Shown: positions 22,519-33,685, counted from the first letter of the stretch. The stretch: 64,000 nt of DNA from Rhinopithecus roxellana (GCF_007565055.1 NC_044554.1:14485921-14549920), one strand, 5' to 3'. Program-made: numbers and translations. The notes: a model not told the origin generated them from the sequence alone.

Positions 22519-23529
22519 TTACATTTTGGCATGTTTTTGCAATGACTGGTACCGGTTGTTCCTTTCCATGTTTAGGGCTTCCTTCAGGGTCTCTTGTAAG
22601 GCAGGCCTGGTGGTGACAAAATCTCTAAGCATTTGCTTATCTGTAACGGATTTTATTTCTCCTTCACTTATGAAACTTAGTTTGGCTGGATATGAAATTC
22701 TGGGTTGAAAATTCTTTTCTTTAAGAATGTTGAATATTGGCCCCCACTCTCTTCTGGCTTGTAGAGTTTCTGCCGAGAGGTCTGCTGTTAGTCTGATGGG
22801 CTTCCCTTTGTGGGTAACCTGACCTTTCTCTCTGGCTGCCCTTAAGATTTTTTCCTTCATTTCAACTTTGGTGAATCTGGCAATTATGTGTCTTGGAGTT
22901 GCTCTTCTCGAGGAGTATCTTTGTGGCATTCTCTGTATTTCCTGAATTTGAATGTTGGCCTGCCCTACTAGGTTGGGGAAGTTCTCCTGGATGATATCCT
23001 GAAGAGTGTTTTCCAACTTGGTTCCATTTTCCCCCTCACTTTCAGGCACCCCAATCAGACGTAGATTTGGTCTTTTTACATAATCCCATACTTCTTGCAG
23101 GCTTTGTTCATTTCTTCTTTTTTCTTTTGGTTTCTCTTCTCGCTTCATTTCATTCATTTGATCCTCAATCGCTGATACTCTTTCTTCCAGTTGATCGAGT
23201 CGGTTACTGAAGCTTGTGGATTTGTCACGTATTTCTCGTGTCATGGTTTTCATCTCTGTCATTTCGTTTATGACCTTCTCTGCATTAATTATTCTAGCTA
23301 TCAATTCTTCCAATCTTTTTTCAAGATTTTTAGTTTCTTTGCGCTGGGTACGTAATTCCTCCTTTAGCTCTGAGAAGTGTGATGGACTGAAGCCTTCTTC
23401 TCTCATCTCGTCAAAGTCATTCTCTGACCAGCTTTGATCCGTTGCTGGCGATGAGCTGCGCTCCTTTGCAGGGGGAGATGCGCTCTTATTTTTTGAATTT
23501 CCAGCTTTTCTGTCCTGCTTTTTCCCCAT
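22519..23529 (-). CDS. L1 ORF1 protein, intact (336 aa)
   Basis: Complete frame for the L1 ORF1 RNA-binding protein, which trimerises, binds L1 RNA in cis and acts as nucleic-acid chaperone in the cytoplasmic RNP. It starts at 23529 (MGKKQDRKAGNSKNKS) and ends with QKHAKM and a stop at 22519. Visible order: disordered N-terminus; heptad-patterned coiled coil (about 50-130); 'RPNLRLIGVPESEGENG' of the RRM (near 155-175); and a basic C-terminal domain with 'RRATPRHIIARFTKVEMKEK', 'AREKG' and 'YPAKLSF'. Its 336 residues are two fewer than the usual 338 because one basic dipeptide is absent (KRRNEQ versus KRRKRNEQ in the copy at 3270). The coiled-coil sequence differs from human L1PA, fitting an Old World monkey lineage. 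Expression is doubtful because the promoter's first bases are missing. Confidence 0.9.
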   Translation of the reverse strand: MGKKQDRKAGNSKNKSASPPAKERSSSPATDQSWSENDFDEMREEGFSPSHFSELKEELRTQRKETKNLEKRLEELIARIINAEKVINEMTEMKTMTREIRDKSTSFSNRLDQLEERVSAIEDQMNEMKREEKPKEKRRNEQSLQEVWDYVKRPNLRLIGVPESEGENGTKLENTLQDIIQENFPNLVGQANIQIQEIQRMPQRYSSRRATPRHIIARFTKVEMKEKILRAAREKGQVTHKGKPIRLTADLSAETLQARREWGPIFNILKEKNFQPRISYPAKLSFISEGEIKSVTDKQMLRDFVTTRPALQETLKEALNMERNNRYQSLQKHAKM

Positions 23530-24541
23530 CTTTGTGGTTTTATCTGCCTCTGGTCTTTGATGATGGTGACGTACTGATGGGGTTTTGGTATAGGTGTCCT
23601 TCCTGTTTGATAATTTTCCTTCTAACAGTCAGGACCTTCAGCTGTAGGTCTGTTGGAGATTGCTTGAGGTCCACTCCAGACCCTGTTTGCCTGGGTATCA
23701 GCAGCAGAGGTTGCAGAAGATAGAATATTGCTGAACAGCAAGTGTACCTGTCTGATTCTTAATTTGGAAGCTTCCTCTCAGGGGTGTACTCCACCCTGTG
23801 AGGTGTGGGGTATCAGACTGCCCCTAGTGGGGGATGTCTCCCAGTTAGGTTACTCAGGGGTCAGGGACCCACTTGAGTAGGCAGTCTGTCCCTTCTCAGA
23901 TCTCAACCTCCGTGTTGGGAGATCCACTGCTCTCTTCAAAGCTGTCAGACAGAGTCGTTTGCGTCTGCAGAGGTTTCTGATGCTTTTTTTGCTGTTGTTG
24001 TTTAGCTGTGCCCTGTCCCCAGAGGTGGAGTCTACAGAGACAGGCAGGTTTCCTTGAGCTGCTGTGAGCTCCACCCAGTTCGAGCTTCCCAGCGGCTTTG
24101 TTTACCTACTTAAGCCTCAGTAATGGCGGGCGCCCCTTCCCCAGCCTGGCTGCTGCCTTGCGGTTAGATTGCAGACTGCTGTGCTAGCAATGAGGGAGGC
24201 TCCGTGGCCGGGGGACCCTCCTGGCCAGGTGTGGGATATAATCTCCTGGTGTGCCCGTTTGCTTAAAGCCCAGTATTGGGGTGGGAGTTACCCGATTTTC
24301 TAGGTGTTGTGTGTCTCAGTTCCCCTGGCTAGGAAAAGGGATTCCCTTCCCCCTTGCACTTCCCAGGTGAGGCGATGCCTCGCCCTGCTTCAGCTCTCAC
24401 TGGTTGGGCTGCAGCAGCTGACCAGCACCGATTGTCCAGCACTCCCTAGTGAGATGACCCCAGTACCTCAGTTGAAAATGCGGAAATCACCGGTCTTCTA
24501 TGTCACTCGCCCTGGGAGTTGGAGACTGGCACTGTTCCTAT
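23530..24541 (-). promoter_or_regulatory. L1 5'UTR lacking the YY1 start site
   Basis: The 5'UTR is present except that its end reads 'ggaacagtgccagtctcc' preceded by 'ta'. The G-run and 'caagatggcc' element are absent. Loss of the YY1 site is expected to misplace or weaken initiation. Confidence 0.7.
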
Positions 24542-27500
24542 GTCAACAATCTTAAAGAAAAGAATTTTCAACCCAGAATTTCATATCCAGCCAAACTAAG
24601 CTTCGTAAGCGAAGGAGAAATAAAATCCTTTGCAGACAAGCAAATGCTAAGAGATTTTCTCACCACCAGGCCTACCTTACAAGAGCTCCCAAAGGAAGCA
24701 TGAAACATGGAAAGGAACAACCAGTACCAGCCACTGCAAAACAGGCCAAATTGTAAAGACTGTCGATGCTATGCAGAAACTGCATCAATTAATGGGCAAA
24801 ATAATCAGCGAACATCATAATGACAGAATCAAATTCACACATAACAATATTAACCTTAAATGTAAATGGGCTAAACGCCCCAATTAACAGATACACACTA
24901 GCAAATTGGATAGAGTCAAGACCCATCAGTGTGCTGTGTTCAGGAGACCCATTTCATGTGCAAAGACGCACATAGGCTCAAAATAAAGGGATGGAGGAAG
25001 ATCTACTAAGAAAATGGAAAGAAAAAAAAAATAACAGGGGTCGCAATCCTAGTCTCTGATAAAGCAGACTTTAAACCAACAAAGATCAAAAGAGACACAA
25101 GGCCATTACATAATGGTAAAGGGATCAATTCAACAGGAAGAGCTAACTATCCTAAATATATATGCACCCAATACAGGAGCACCAAGATTCATAAAGCAAG
25201 TCCTTAGAGACTTACAAAGAGACTTAGACTCCCACACAATAATAATGGGAGACTTTAACACCCCACTGTCAACATTAGACAGATCAACAAGACAGAAAGT
25301 TAACAAGGATATCCAGGAAGTGAACTCGATTCTGCACCAAGCGGACCTAATAGACATCTACAGAACTCTCTACCCCAAATCAAGAGAATATACATTCTTC
25401 TCAGCACCACATCACACTTATTCTAAAATTGACCACATAATTGGAAGTAAAGCACTCCTCAGCAAATGTAAAAGAACAAAAATCACAACAAACTGCCTCT
25501 GAGACCCCAGTGCAATCAAATTAGAACTCAGGATTAAGAAACTCACTCAAAACCGCACAACTGCATGGAAACTGAACAATTTGCTCCTGAACGACTACTG
25601 GGAAAATAACGAAATGAAGCCAGAAATAAACATGTTCTTTGAAACCAATGAAAACAAAGACACAACACACCAGAATCTCTGGGACACATTTAAAGCAGTG
25701 TGTAGAGGGAAATTTATAGCACTAAATGCCCACAAGAGAAAGCAGGAAAGATCTAAAATCAACACACTAACATCACAATTAAAAGAACTAGAGAAGCAAG
25801 AGCAAACACACTCAAAAGCTAGCAGAAGGCGAGAAATAACTAAGATCAGAGTAGAACTGAAAGAAGTAGAGACACAGAACCCCAATGAATCCAGGAGTTG
25901 GTTTTTTGAAAAGATCAACAAAATCGATAGATCGCTAGCAAGACTAATAAAGAAGAAAAGAGAGAAGAATCAAATAGATGCAACAAAAAATGATAAAGGG
26001 AATGTTACCACTGATCCCACAGAAGTACAAACTACCATCAGAGAATACTATAAACACCTCTACACAAGTAAACTAGAAAATCTAGAAGAAACAATAAATT
26101 CCTGGACACATACACTATCCCAAGGAAACCAGGAAGAAGTTGAATCTCTGAATAGACCAATAACAGGCTCTGAAATTGAGGCAATAATTAATAGCTTACC
26201 AACCAAAAAAAGTCCCTGACCAGATGGATTCATAGCCGAATTCTACCAGAAGTACAAAGAGGAGCTGATACCATGCCTTCTGAAACTATTCCACTCAATA
26301 GAAAAAGAAGGAATCCTCCTTAACTCATTTTATGAGGCCAACATCATCCTGATACGAAAGCCTGGCAGAGACACAACAAAAAAGAGAATTTTAGACCAAT
26401 ATCCCTGATGAACATTGATGCAAAAATCCTCAATAAAATACTGGCAAACCGAATCGAGCAGCACATCAAAAAGCTTATCCACCGTGATCAAGTTGGCTTC
26501 ATCCCTGGGATGCAAGGCTGGTTCAACATACACAAATTAATAAATGTAATCCATCACATAAACAGAATCAACTACAGAAACCATGTAATTATCTCAATAG
26601 ATGCAGAAAAGGCCTTTGAAAAAATTCAACAGCGCTTCATGCTAAAAACTCTCAATAAACTAGGTATTGATGGAACATATCTCAAAATAATAAGAGCTAT
26701 TTATGACAAACCCACAGCCAATATCATACTGAATGAACAAAAACTGGAAAAATTCCCTGTGAAAACCGGCCCAAGACAGGGATGCCCTCTCTCACCACTC
26801 CTATTCAACATAGTGTTGGAAGTTCTGGCCAAGGCAATTAGGCAAGAGAAAGAAATAAAGGGTATTCAGTGAGGAAATGAGGAAGTCAAATTGTCCCTGT
26901 TTGCAGATGATGTGATTGTATATTTAGAAAACCCCATCGTCTCAGCCCCAAATCTCCATAAGCTGATAAACAACTTCAGCAAAGTCTCAGGATAAAAAAA
27001 TCAATGTGCAAAAATCATAGGCATTCCTATACATCATTAACAGACAAACAGAGAGCCAAATCATGAGTGAACTCCCATTCACAATTGCTTCAAAGAGAAT
27101 AAAATACCTGGGAATTCAACTTACAAGGGATGTGAAGGACCTCTTCAAGGAGAACTACAAACCACTGCTCAACAAAATAAAAGAGGACACAAACAAATGG
27201 AAAAACATTCCATGCTCATGGATAGGAAGAATCAATATCATGAAAATGGCCATACTGCCCAAAGTAATTTATAGATTCAATGCCATCCCCATCATGCTAT
27301 TACTGACTTTCTTCACTGAATTGGAAAAAACTACTCTAAAGTTCATACGGAACCAAAAAGGAGCCCGCATTGCCAAGATAATCCTTAGCAAAAAGAACAA
27401 AGCTGGAGGCATCCCGCTACCTGACTTCAAACTATACTAGAAGGCTACAGCGACCAAAACAGCATGGTACTGGTACCAAAAGAGATATATAGACCAGTAG

Positions 27501-28872
27501 AACAGAACAGAGGCCTCAAAAATAACACCATACATGTAAAAGCATCTGATGTTTGACAAACCTGACAAAAACAAGTAGTGGGGAAAGGATTCCCTATTTA
27601 ATAAATGCTGCTGGGAAAACTGGCTAGCCATATGTAGAAAGTTGAAACTGGATCCCTTTGTTACACCTTATACAAAAATTAATTCAAGATGGATTAAAGA
27701 CTTAAATGTTAGACCTAAAACCATAAATACCCTAGAAGAAAACCTATGCAATACCATCCAGGACATAGGCATGGGCAAGGACTTCATGACTAAAACGCCA
27801 AAAGAAATGGCAACAAAAGTTAAAATAGACAAATGGGATATAATTAAACTAAAGAGCTTCTGCACAGCAAAAGGAAATGCCATCAGCATGAAGAGGCAAC
27901 CTATAGAATGGGAGAAAATCTTTGCAGTCTATCCATCTGACAAAGGGTTAATATCCAGAATCTACAAAGAACTCAAACAAATTTACAAGAAAAAACAAGC
28001 AACCCAATCAAAAAGTGGGCAAAGGATATGAACAGATATTTCTCAAAAGAAGACATCTATGCAGCCAACAGACACATGAACAAATGTTCATCATCACTGG
28101 TCATCAGAGAAATGCAAGTCAAAACCACAATGAGACACTATCTCACACCAGTTAGAATGGCAATCATTAAAAAGTAAGGAAACAACAGATGCTGGAGAGG
28201 ATGTGGAGAAATAGGCATGCTTTTACACTGTTGGTGGGAGTGTAAATTAGTTCAACCATTGTGGAAGACAGTGTGGTGATTCCTCAAGGATCTAGAACTA
28301 GAATTACCATTTGACCCAGCAATCCCATTCCTGGGCATATACCCAAAGAATTATAAATCATGCTACTATAAAGACACATGCATACATATGTTTATTGTGG
28401 CACTGTTCACAATAGCAAAGACTTGGAACCAACCCAAATGTCCATCAATGATAGACTGGATTAAGAAAATGTGGCACATATACACCATGGAGTAGTATGC
28501 AGCCATAAAAAAGCATGAGTTCATGTCCTTTGCAGGGACATGGATGAAGCTGGAAACCATCATTCTGAGCAAACTATCACAAGGACAGAAAGCCAAACAC
28601 CGCATGTTCTCACTCATAGGTGGGAATTGAACAATGAGATCACTTGGACACAGGGCGGGGAACATCACACACTGGGGTCTGTCTGGAGGTGGGGGGGAGG
28701 GGGGTGGGATAGCATTAGCAGAAATACCTAATGTAAATGATGAGTTGATGGGTGCAGCAAAGCAACATGGCACATGTATACATATGTATCAAACCTGCAC
28801 ATTGTGCACATGTATCCTAGAACTTAAAGTATAATTAAAAAAAAAGAAATAAAAATAACCCCACTCCCCCCC
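24542..28872 (+). mobile_element. 3' part of the older L1 (L1-old)
   Basis: Starts inside ORF1 at 'tcaacaatcttaaag', the position where the minus-strand piece at 8441 stops. It continues through the ORF1 end (24756), ORF2 (24820-28630), the 3'UTR with a G-run (28688-28708), and an A-rich tail followed by a C-rich stretch (to 28872). It is much more diverged than the two young L1s and is broken by many frameshifts and stops. The 15-bp duplicate at 28873-28887 matches the one bordering the 5' end of the other piece. Confidence 0.93.
24820..28630 (+). pseudogene. L1 ORF2 remnant, decayed
   Basis: Recognisable ORF2 in several frames. Endonuclease fragments lie at 25113-25502, reverse-transcriptase fragments at 25581-26219 and 26408-26872, and later parts at 27063-27440 and 27642-28031. 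The FADD motif is preserved as 'FADDV' near 26900-26915, after a stop. Losses include an internal deletion in the segment after 'ELKEVETQN' and numerous nonsense codons. No function remains. Confidence 0.9.
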
Positions 28873-28887
28873 AAAATTGAAAGAGTG
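28873..28887 (+). repeat. Target-site duplication of L1-old, 3' copy
   Basis: aaaattgaaagagtg directly after the L1 tail and a short C-rich stretch. It pairs with the inverted copy at 10276-10290 (14 of 15 matches). Confidence 0.88.
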
Positions 28888-29595
28888 ACAGGAAGTATGG
28901 ACACTACCACAGCATCTGGACAGAGAGTGGCTTGCCTGCAGTGACAGGGAAGCCTATGAAGTGCTTGCTCCAGACTATCTGCAGAACCATCAGATACACA
29001 ACCCTTCCCATGGTTTGAAGTTATCTCCATGTGTGCTTGCAAAGGATGTGAAGTTACATCCATGCGTACTTGCAGAATCTTGCAGATTCTGCAAGAGGTA
29101 GGGGCCCTTGGAAGGAGTATTCCATTCAGAAACTATTAGAAAATTTCAGCTTTTATCAAAGATGTTCACATTACCCAGCATTCAATAATTTTGATTGTTC
29201 ACATGACTGAGAATCTAATGATATGCCTCAGGCCAGGCTATCACTTGTTATAATGTTATATATACAATATATTAATTACAAAATAAAGTTTCTGTTTTCA
29301 CTCTTTACATTTCATTATTTCTCCTTATGTTCTAATCAGTTTCTGTGCCAGTAACTGTAAAAAGAGAGAAATGATTCTGATCAACACAAAGCCTATAGTC
29401 CAGTAGGGAAGACAGATTTTTTCTCTCTCAAGTTACAAAAATAATTAGAAAAGTTTAATTGTGCTGTTTTTGAAGCAGAGATGCAGAGGGTTATGAGAGC
29501 ACCTATCTAGGATTTACTAGATTTACTAGTTTGAGGGAAGTCTTCCTTGATGTTTAGGCAGAGATCTGAAGAATCTAGGTGGGGTGGAGTCAGGG
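28888..29595. other. Unique DNA
   Basis: No recognised repeat. 29255-29285 is a short AT-rich run. Confidence 0.4.
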
Positions 29596-29842
29596 AGTGA
29601 GCCAGGCACAGAAAATAGCCCATGGAACAGTGCCTGCCACATAGTAGGCTCTCAGCAAACATTTGTTTCATTAAGGATGTAACAGCACATGCTGCTTAGC
29701 CCTTTGCCAAAGTTGATGAGGTTGTCCTGCAACCTTCAAGGTCATGGTTACAGTTTTTGTTGCTGGAAGCTCTGCTGTGAGTTCTATGGCATCTTCAAAG
29801 AGAAGTTTCCCTTTATTATGAGGGGACAGCATGGAAGCTTTT
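29596..29842 (+). repeat. Donor of a 247-bp inverted duplication (part L2)
   Basis: Its reverse complement reappears at 30867-31112 inside an AluJ, with nine substitutions and one 1-base gap by eye (about 96% identity). The left third resembles an L2 3' end ('acagtgcctgccacatagta', then 'gcaaacatttgtttcatt'). The rest is unique DNA, so the match is not a shared family repeat. Confidence 0.92.
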
Positions 29843-30789
29843 TGGGAATTGCTTCACACTACTAAGAATCAATTTCTAAGGAATTAGATTACCAGAACAA
29901 CTCAACTTCAGGAATTAGGCAAGAGATTTTTAAAGTTCCCCAGAAACTGAAAGCTTACAAGGAGAAGTTACACCACTGGATAGGAATTTAGGCATACGTA
30001 ATGCAGATAACAGGTCCAACAGTAGTCTAAAACTGTGGTGAATGATCCATATTAAATGTAGGCCAAAATACAAAAGCCCCTTCCCCTACATATAGTATAT
30101 CTTTATTTCCAGTTTTATTTACCAAAGCTATTATGAAATAGTTGTTAGGAAGTCAAGGACTTTCTGTATTAGTTTGTTATACTATACATAATAAGCCTTG
30201 AAATAGAAAAACATAACAAAATGACATTTCTTTGGGTTAAATGACTCCTCTTACCTTCACATCACATTTTATGAGTTTTAGTTTTCCTGAACAATAAGTG
30301 AAGCAGTGGCTTGTGCAATAATGTCTATGGTCTTAGATATGCTTGAGTGGTGGTTTTTCTAACTATCAAAACAAGAATTAACATGTACACCTAATAGTCC
30401 ACCATTGCCATCTTAAGTTTTTGATTCCTTGAGTGACACAGTAATACACAGAACATTTTGCAAATTCAGTAACAGCCATCTTGTGAAAAGCGAAGTCAGC
30501 TTTTAAAAGTTTCAAACTAGTTTTTGAAGCACCAACTTCCTGGTAGACCACTAGGAGTACTCTCACTCCCCTTCATAGCAATTCTCAAAATGGAACTGGT
30601 TATTGTTGCTGCATCCCTGCACCCTTCGGTTAATACATGAAGATGATGAGTACAAATAATGAGTCTGGCTTTGGGAAGGGTGGGATGTGGCTGCACAAAG
30701 AGGAATGAGATTGTGATTCTTCAAGGATCATGTCTGGGTTCCAGAGGCATTTGACATGATGGCTCCAATGAACACACTGGGGGCAAGGA
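29843..30789. other. Unique spacer inside the inverted duplication
   Basis: No recognised repeat. About 1 kb separates the donor and inverted copy. Confidence 0.4.
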
Positions 30790-30799
30790 ACCATGAGTT

Positions 30800-31338
30800 A
30801 TTATTATTTGAGCAGGGTCTCATTCTGTTGCCCAGGCTGGAGTGCAGTGGCTCAATGCAGTGGCTCAAAAGCTTCCATGCTGTCCCCTCATAATAAAGGG
30901 AAACTTCTCTTTGAAGATGCTGTAGCACTCACAGTGGAGCTTCCAGCAACAAAAACTGTAATCATGACCTTGAAGGTTGCAGGGCAACCTCATCAACTTT
31001 GGCAAAGAGCTAAGCAGCATGTGCTGTTACATCCTTAATGAAACAAATGTTTGCTGAGAGCCTACTATGTGGCAGGCACTGTTCCATGGGCTATTTTCTG
31101 TGTCTGCTCACTGTTGCGCTGGCCACCCTGGCTCAAGTGATCCTCCCACTTCAGCCTCCTGAGTAGCTGGGACCACAGGTGCATACCACCATCCCCTGCT
31201 AGTATTTTTTATTTTTTGTAGAGACGAGAATCTCTCTATGTTGCCCAAGCTGGTCTCAAACTCCTGAGCTCAAGCAATCCTCCTGCCTTTACCTCCCAAA
31301 TTGCTGAGATTATAGATGTGAGCCATTGTGTCTGGCCT
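30800..31338 (-). mobile_element. AluJ split by an inverted templated insertion
   Basis: An old Alu in minus orientation, with perfect 10-bp duplicates accatgagtt at 30790-30799 and 31339-31348 marking both ends. The left piece (to 30866) is the start of the minus-strand Alu ('cagggtctcattctgttgcc', 'caggctggagtgcagtggct'). The right piece (from 31113) resumes with 'ggctcaagtgatcctcccac' through to 'tctggcc'. Removing 30867-31112 leaves about 293 bp, the size of a normal Alu with tail. Confidence 0.92.
30867..31112 (-). repeat. Inverted copy of 29596-29842 in the Alu
   Basis: Reverse-complement copy of a segment located ~1 kb to the left. At its right junction both the donor ('ggctcact') and a normal Alu ('tggctcactgcag') carry the same 8-mer, so the switch back may have used microhomology. 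Younger than the AluJ it interrupts. Confidence 0.93.
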
Positions 31339-31359
31339 ACCATGAGTTCTTTTTATCTC

Positions 31360-31425
31360 ATTATCTCTAGGGCCCATAATAGAGCTTGGCATGTGAGCAT
31401 TTATTGAATCAATGAATAAAATTGT
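31360..31425 (+). mobile_element. L2 3'-end fragment
   Basis: 'agagcttggcatgtgagcat' followed by 'ttattgaatcaatgaataaa' matches the L2 terminal block. Confidence 0.55.
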
Positions 31426-31654
31426 TGAGTAGGGCAGTGGAGAAGTAATAGGAGCCCTCAGGGGTAGGTGATTGAACTAGCAGGAATAACAGACCATGGT
31501 GGTGTTATAATCTGCCATCATGTCACCTAGATAACTTTCTTGTTGATCAATGCTGAATGTTTAATTTCTAGTAAAAAGTAAGTATTTTAAAACATTTTAC
31601 TTTGCAATTTGTAAGTTCTGCTTATAAAGTTTTGCTTCATACTACTATTCAGTT

Positions 31655-32148
31655 AAATTTTATTACTACTCTGCTTAAAACCTTCAGGACTCCCAAATGC
31701 GTACTGGATAAAGTCCACACACCTTGACAGAGTTTAAGAGTGCTTCCATGATCCAGAACCTACCTACTTCTCCAACTTGTCATTCTCCCAGTGACTTGAC
31801 TCTTTGGTTAAACTTAGCTACTTGTAGTTTCTATAATCGGGCCATTTCATGGTACCTTAGGCTGCCTATGCCTTCTTCCCTTGCAGAGCAGGTGAACATC
31901 CATTTACTTCATAAGACAACTTTGGAAATGTCTCTAACCTCATCTTTATGCCCTTGTACATCCTTCCATTGTGGTACCCATAATACACCATTGCATTTGC
32001 TGGTTTACATAGATATCTCTGATTTCCAGACAAAGTCCTCTCTAATGGCAGGGACCACACTTTCACATTTATTTCTATATCTCAAGCACATATCACAGTG
32101 CCATTAACATGATAAACACTCAATAAAAACAGGCTAAATGAATGAATA
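31655..32148 (+). mobile_element. L2 LINE 3' end
   Basis: A long, ordered match: 'aaaaccttcaggactccc', 'agtccacacaccttgaca', 'agacaaagtcctctctaatg', 'gcagggaccacactttcaca' and 'acactcaataaaaacagg', ending in 'aaatgaatgaataa'. It represents the C-terminal coding part and 3'UTR of L2. Confidence 0.8.
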
Positions 32149-33684
32149 ACTCAATGAGTATTTTTCTCAACATTTTTGGCATCACAATGGGAGCAATTTT
32201 TCTTTGTCTCTTTGTTTCACACTCATACACAGTAAGTTTCTATTTTATGCCTCTGAAATGAAGAAAAATGATACATAATCTTTCAACAGGTACATTTGGA
32301 AGAAGGGTCTTTTCAACATTTCATATGCTCACAGAAAGCTCTATTTACTTTTCCTGTAGTCTTCCAGCAGCCTACAGATTGTGTTAAGGTGCTTGGCCAG
32401 AAGGGGTTTTATAAAATATTTGCATGACATAGCACATAGAAGACACACACCTGCTTATTGAGTCAATCATTTTTAAAAAGTCACTGCACCATCTGTTGTG
32501 GCTGCCTTCTGTAAAAAATGCAGTGTGTAGACAATGCTAATTTTGAAATATGAAAGATGTTTTCACCCACTAGACATCTTTAAAAATATATAAAATAAAT
32601 TAATTTTTTAAAAAATCCAATACCTTGCCAACTTTTAAGAAAGGGGACCTGTGTAAGGTGAGAGATAATAGAAAAAACGTATTTATTGTAAGTTATCTCA
32701 GCTTCCTATTTTGTAACGCTTTGAACAATCAATTTTTTTTTTAAACAGCAAACATACTTCATAGACTATATTACCTCTTCTTTTAAAAATGTGGAGAAAA
32801 AATAAAAGGTGTGCACACAGATGACAATAGGGAGAAGAAACTTGTGGGTAGAAGGAATAGGTGAATTATAATAGCTGTTTTTGGCACACTAAATTGGGAG
32901 AAGCTGATATATAAGAAGAAATAATGTCCTATCATTTCCAACTTGCTTTCCCAACCATCCTTAACTCCTCCTTCTCTTACTCCACTAGAACTGCCCCATT
33001 CTTAAATTTTCCCTAGGCTCAAATTCCAACACACTTCCTTTTATTTCCTCCTTCTAAATGAATATAAGTGAATTTTATTTTCATGGTTCACTTTCCCCAC
33101 AATTTATGGACGTTCTGATATCCTCATTCAGATTTTCATTCTATTCATTTTTCACATAATTCTCAACTGACTGACCCTCTTCAACTGTAATTATTACCAT
33201 GAAAATTTTGAATATCATTAAACTTTTCTCACTGACTGCAGTACCTCTAAGGTAATTTGATTAATTCAGCAAGCCACTGGTAGCTGCAGATTTAACATCT
33301 TGAAAAATTTGCACATTATCAGTATTTGGCAGCAACTAGATTTAAAAGATAAATGAAATCCTTGGGGACCAGATTTTTAAAAAAGTTGTTGTTTCTCTGC
33401 ATGATTTCAAGTACTTTTGTTAAGCTTTCAAAAGTGCATTCTAAAGCGTTTGCTCCAGAATTACAAACAGAGCATTCCTCTGCATTCCCCTGAAGTCTTG
33501 GTTTAATAACTTTTCATTTCTGTATATATATTTCCAGGGCTCAGCCAAAGGTTCTTCACTTGGGAAAACACAATGACTTGGAGGCAGCAAAAGTTATCAA
33601 CTGATAAACTATAGAACAATATAGTCTGCCCAAATCCTCACCATGCAAAGGCTTCTGTTCTCTTCGATATTTATCAGGGACAAT
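32149..33684. other. Unique AT-rich DNA
   Basis: No recognised element. 32580-32620 is nearly pure A/T. Confidence 0.4.
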
Positions 33685-33685
33685 G

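Larger units (their letters stand above)
18386..24541 (-). mobile_element. Near full-length young L1 (L1-B), ORF1 intact
   Basis: Minus-strand LINE-1 with its tail (T-run) at 18386 and its 5' end at 24541, where about the first 25 bases, including the YY1 site, are missing. It contains a 5'UTR, an intact ORF1, a broken ORF2 and the G-rich 3'UTR (18538-18566). It is closely similar to the plus-strand L1 at 2237-8440 over 6 kb. The two form a long inverted repeat with arms about 10 kb apart. Its 5' end abuts ORF1 sequence of an older L1, while its tail abuts unrelated unique DNA. One end of the element was therefore exchanged. Confidence 0.95.
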
